A stretch of 30,521 bases of DNA from a virus, in the IMG/VR virus record IMGVR_UViG_3300049184_000035, positions 1 through 30,521 of that record. The stretch is one strand, 5' to 3'. The position numbers were made by a program, and so were the translations under genes. The notes beneath the pieces were generated by a model. The model worked only from the letters and a program-made list of their open reading frames with translations, ran no database searches and had not been told where the DNA came from. Shown here one piece after another: positions 28,888 to 30,521 of this stretch; the first letter of the stretch is position 1, and every line of letters starts with the position of its first letter.

Positions 28888-29339
28888 GGCAATCTCCCCG
28901 TCATTAGGAATTTCTTCTTATCTAGAACATTTGGCGAACAATGGCAATCTCCCGTCGTAGTGGTATGCCCTTCAAAAAGTGTCTCAGACCGCACATTTTT
29001 TCTCGCAACTCCTTGGTGCCACAACCTGGCTTGCTGAAAATAACGGCAAACCCTAGGCTGAAAATAGCTAGTTCTGCCATGTGTGCATGACAGCACCTGT
29101 CACAAATGAGAACGTGATTAATCGTTTTTTGGACACCCGATGCGTTTTGCGACACTTTTGTGACTAATTGAAGGAGTTGTGCGACGGGGGATTGAGTGGC
29201 CTTTTTTCGCTATCCGATCCCTTGTATCAACTAACTCTTATCTCAAGAGCAGAACCTAATAGTAATATAATCCCTTTCCGTATTTCAGCTTTCCGTATTT
29301 CGTCTGCCAACCATGTCATAGGTGGGTATGACAATAGTG
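28888..29339. other. Non-coding, AT-rich, repeat-dense region; candidate origin or control region
   Basis: No convincing gene lies in these 452 bases. They contain TGACAG-CAC-CTGTCA (29088-29102, perfect arms) and GTCACAAA with its inverse TTTTGTGAC about 55 bases apart. There is also an AT-rich stretch with AGTAATATAA around 29261, two tandem 13-mers (29274-29301), and GTCATA inverted and repeated around 29315-29344. The region lies between the two operator clusters, downstream of the winged-helix gene. Frames found here lack ribosome sites or read through the repeats. Confidence 0.5.
29274..29301. repeat. Tandem 13-bp repeat CTTTCCGTATTTC, iteron-like
   Basis: The 13-mer occurs at 29274-29286 and 29289-29301, separated by AG, giving a 15-base period. 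It directly follows an AT-rich stretch. Repeated binding sites next to an AT-rich segment and a winged-helix gene resemble a small origin with iterons, but only two copies are present. Confidence 0.55.
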
Positions 29340-29344
29340 TCATA
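29315..29344. repeat. GTCATA repeats, inverted and direct
   Basis: GTCATA-GGTGGG-TATGAC (29315-29332) is a perfect inverted repeat, and GTCATAGG occurs again at 29339, exactly 24 bases after the first. The last copy overlaps the stop codon of the winged-helix gene. It may be a regulator or initiator site. Confidence 0.5.
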
Positions 29345-29651
29345 GGTCGAGGCTGTAGACCGACGATCGCCCAGCCTGACGCCGCACCCGCACCCATCCC
29401 TCATCTTCGAGTTCCTTGAGCGCCCGAGCGACTTGCCGGGTGGATACATCCATGTCCCTCGCGATCGATTTCATCGCCGGATATGTGAACGGCCTTTTGG
29501 CGCTCATCCGTAGCGCGATGTAGACGCCAGTCAATTTCCCATTCCGGCTGACGAACGAGTTGCTGACGAGTTTACGCATCCAAGCGTCTCGCCGCCGCAA
29601 CCATCGTCCGACCTCATTCCCAATCTGCTGTTCCATTCCTCTTGCATACAC
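29340..29651 (-). CDS. Winged-helix DNA-binding protein, possible replication initiator or regulator (103 aa)
   Basis: The protein has a winged helix-turn-helix at about residues 45-103: RPFTYPAMKSIARDMDVSTR, QVARALKELEDEGWVRVRRQ, GRSSVYSLDL. The first 40 residues are basic (GRWLRRRDAWMRKLVSN). The layout resembles both replication-initiator N-domains of temperate phages and MarR/GntR-like regulators. The start is the ATG at 29651, or the ATG at 29636. An operator copy lies 4 bases upstream of 29651, so the gene is probably controlled by the repressor. Confidence 0.75.
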   Translation of the reverse strand: MYARGMEQQIGNEVGRWLRRRDAWMRKLVSNSFVSRNGKLTGVYIALRMSAKRPFTYPAMKSIARDMDVSTRQVARALKELEDEGWVRVRRQAGRSSVYSLDL

Positions 29652-29654
29652 CTA

Positions 29655-29667
29655 CCCCAATTTGGGA
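29655..29667. promoter_or_regulatory. Operator O3 (CCCCAATTTGGGA)
   Basis: This is a member of the CCCCA-N3-TGGGG family with one outer mismatch. It lies immediately upstream of the winged-helix gene start, where it would cover the transcription start region of the leftward promoter. Confidence 0.7.
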
Positions 29668-29680
29668 TCAATAAGAATTT

Positions 29681-29693
29681 CCCCAAAATGGGG
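29681..29693. promoter_or_regulatory. Operator O4 (CCCCAAAATGGGG)
   Basis: This 13-mer is identical to O2 and centred 26 bases from O3 and 23 from O5. On the minus strand it falls in the spacer between TGTAAA and TCTTAT, a possible leftward promoter for the winged-helix gene. On the plus strand it lies just before the TTTACA of the rightward promoter. Confidence 0.8.
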
Positions 29694-29721
29694 TTTACAT
29701 CTGCCCCAGACTGGGTAATAT
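29694..29721 (+). promoter_or_regulatory. Rightward early promoter with operator O5 in its spacer
   Basis: TTTACA (29694-29699), a 16-base spacer and TAATAT (29716-29721) form a good sigma-70-like promoter for the plus-strand gene cluster. The spacer contains operator O5 (CCCCAGACTGGGT, 29704-29716), which overlaps the first base of the -10 box. Transcription would start near 29728. The first well-supported gene begins at 29936, leaving a leader of about 200 bases (29722-29935) in which I see only a poor 18-codon frame at 29763. Confidence 0.65.
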
Positions 29722-29935
29722 AGCAATCACTGGCCGACACCGAATGACCGCCCCACGGGGTAATGCGAAACGGGATGCGGCTGGCAATCAAGCCTTCAGC
29801 AACGGAGGTCGCCATGTAGCAGGACTGATCGGGAGACATAGCATTCGGGACCGATCCTCGAACACACCGGATGCACAAGCAGACCAAGAAGCCTCACCCG
29901 CCAATCTGGTCAGTCAGCAACCAACGGAGACGACG

Positions 29936-30055
29936 ATGACCGCAACAATCAACGGCAAGACATTCAAGGCGAAAGAGACAAACGGGAAATTCTTCTACTG
30001 GTCGCCTCGCGCTCTCCGTTGGCTTCCGATCAAAGCCGCAGAGGTTTCGATGTGA
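29936..30055 (+). CDS. 39-aa small protein, early rightward operon
   Basis: CGGAGA lies 7 bases before the ATG. The product reads TATINGKTFKAKETNGKFFY, then WSPRALRWLPIKAAEVSM, a basic, aromatic, beta-hairpin-like peptide. A longer in-frame start at 29744 has no ribosome site, and its extra 64 residues look non-coding. It is coupled to the next gene by TGATG. Function unknown. Confidence 0.55.
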   Translation: MTATINGKTFKAKETNGKFFYWSPRALRWLPIKAAEVSM

Positions 30056-30291
30056 TGGGAAACAATGTGGAAACTCGTGTGGCCGGTTGGTTCGATTGCA
30101 AGGGAGGGCCTTGGTATCCTGGCCTCTCACACGGCGGTTATGTCGCATACCGGATTTGGCAGCAGTTCGACGGCCTTCGTTGGTTCCAACGCCACGAATG
30201 GAAGCGCTCTGACGGCACTCTCGAAATAGAAAAATGGATAGCTGGCGTCTCGGGGTTTCTGCCCAGTTCCCAGCAGTCCGCCGATGCCTGA
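30055..30291 (+). CDS. 78-aa hypothetical protein, early rightward operon
   Basis: The ATG at 30055 shares one base with the preceding TGA. The product contains RVAGWFDCKGGPWYPGLSHG, YRIWQQFDGLRWFQRHEWK and EIEKWIAGVSG, with many Trp and other aromatic residues. No family is recognised. It might be a small anti-host factor, given the early position, but that is a guess. Confidence 0.65.
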   Translation: MGNNVETRVAGWFDCKGGPWYPGLSHGGYVAYRIWQQFDGLRWFQRHEWKRSDGTLEIEKWIAGVSGFLPSSQQSADA

Positions 30292-30343
30292 CGCGCTCGG
30301 CAAACTCTAAAACTAACACTCAAGGCAACAACAGGAGACGACA

Positions 30344-30505
30344 ATGGCAGAGACGAAGAAAAAGGGGAAAGCGGTGACCGTGACCCTCAAGTTGAACAAG
30401 GACGGTTCGATGTCGATGCGTTCGACCGGAGGTTACGATCTCCGAAGGCTGGCCCCATCACTCCCACAGATTGACGCCTCCATGAGGGAAGACGAACCCG
30501 ATTGA
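30344..30505 (+). CDS. 53-aa basic hypothetical protein, early rightward operon
   Basis: CAGGAGACGACA precedes the ATG, a strong ribosome site. The product starts with a lysine cluster (MAETKKKGKAVTVTLKLNKD), followed by SMRSTGGYDLRRLAPSLPQI and an acidic end. It may bind nucleic acid through the N-terminus. The operon continues past the window edge. Confidence 0.65.
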   Translation: MAETKKKGKAVTVTLKLNKDGSMSMRSTGGYDLRRLAPSLPQIDASMREDEPD

Positions 30506-30521
30506 TCATCTTCGGCATGGT

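Noticed and set aside
28863-29155. Two 77-residue minus-strand frames
   Set aside because: They overlap each other and the non-coding repeats, lack ribosome sites and show no protein-like pattern.
29168-29419. 83-residue plus-strand frame in the repeat-dense gap
   Set aside because: It reads through the tandem 13-mers (repeating FRIS) and into the antisense of the winged-helix gene, and the AAGGAG near its start is not properly spaced from a usable start.
29744-29935. N-terminal extension of the 39-aa gene and an 18-codon frame at 29763
   Set aside because: There is no ribosome site before either start and the residues look non-coding; the start at 29936 has a good ribosome site.
1-30521. 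CRISPR array, integrase, insertion sequence or rRNA
   Set aside because: I looked for regularly spaced repeats, tyrosine or serine recombinase motifs, transposase motifs and ribosomal RNA sequence and saw none in this window.

Overview
The window looks like most of a temperate short-tailed (podovirus-type) bacteriophage or prophage. It carries a P22-style portal and terminase, an N4-gp56-type major capsid protein, a P22 gp4/gp10-like adaptor and tail nozzle, ejection proteins and two tail fibres. It also has a divergent repressor/Cro-like pair with repeated operators. High GC, small proteins of a kind I associate with rhizobial phages, and FkbM, RusA and DnaA-domain-IV genes suggest a host in the Alphaproteobacteria, probably Hyphomicrobiales/Rhizobiaceae. 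The host is an inference. No integrase and no bacterial chromosomal gene is visible, so I cannot tell a free phage from a prophage.

Layout. 1-1060: a GH24 endolysin running off the left edge, next to an HNH-like gene on the opposite strand and a leftover fragment of a second endolysin 5' end. 1090-2073: an FkbM-type methyltransferase and a small unknown. 2090-20249 (minus strand): the late module. In transcription order it runs small virion proteins, a membrane peptide, small and large terminase, portal, a 58-aa gene, scaffold, capsid, two candidate head-decoration proteins, zinc finger, head-tail adaptor, nozzle, GNAT-like protein, ejection proteins, murein hydrolase and tail fibres. Many genes overlap by 1-4 bases. 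20365-28301 (minus strand): the early/middle module. In transcription order it runs Cro-like regulator, GIY-YIG-like protein, a run of very small membrane proteins, a second GIY-YIG-like protein, a secreted protein, an N6-adenine methyltransferase, RusA resolvase, an HNH-AP2 endonuclease, a DnaA-domain-IV protein and small unknowns. Two small plus-strand genes interrupt it.

28.1-29.75 kb is the genetic switch. A Cro-like gene (minus) and an XRE repressor (plus) diverge around two 13-bp operators of the form CCCCA-N3-TGGGG. Three more copies lie 1.3 kb away, between a winged-helix gene (minus) and a plus-strand operon of small genes that runs to the right edge. The operators sit inside the spacers of the promoters I can propose. 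Between the two operator clusters is about 450 bp of AT-rich non-coding DNA with tandem and inverted repeats, a candidate origin or control region.

The most unusual observation is that both HNH-type genes lie beside a divergent, partial second copy of the 5' end of the gene just downstream: endolysin in one case, the 132-aa gene in the other. This looks like free-standing endonucleases that displaced the start of a resident gene and supplied a replacement. All family assignments were made by reading motifs by eye; no database search was run.
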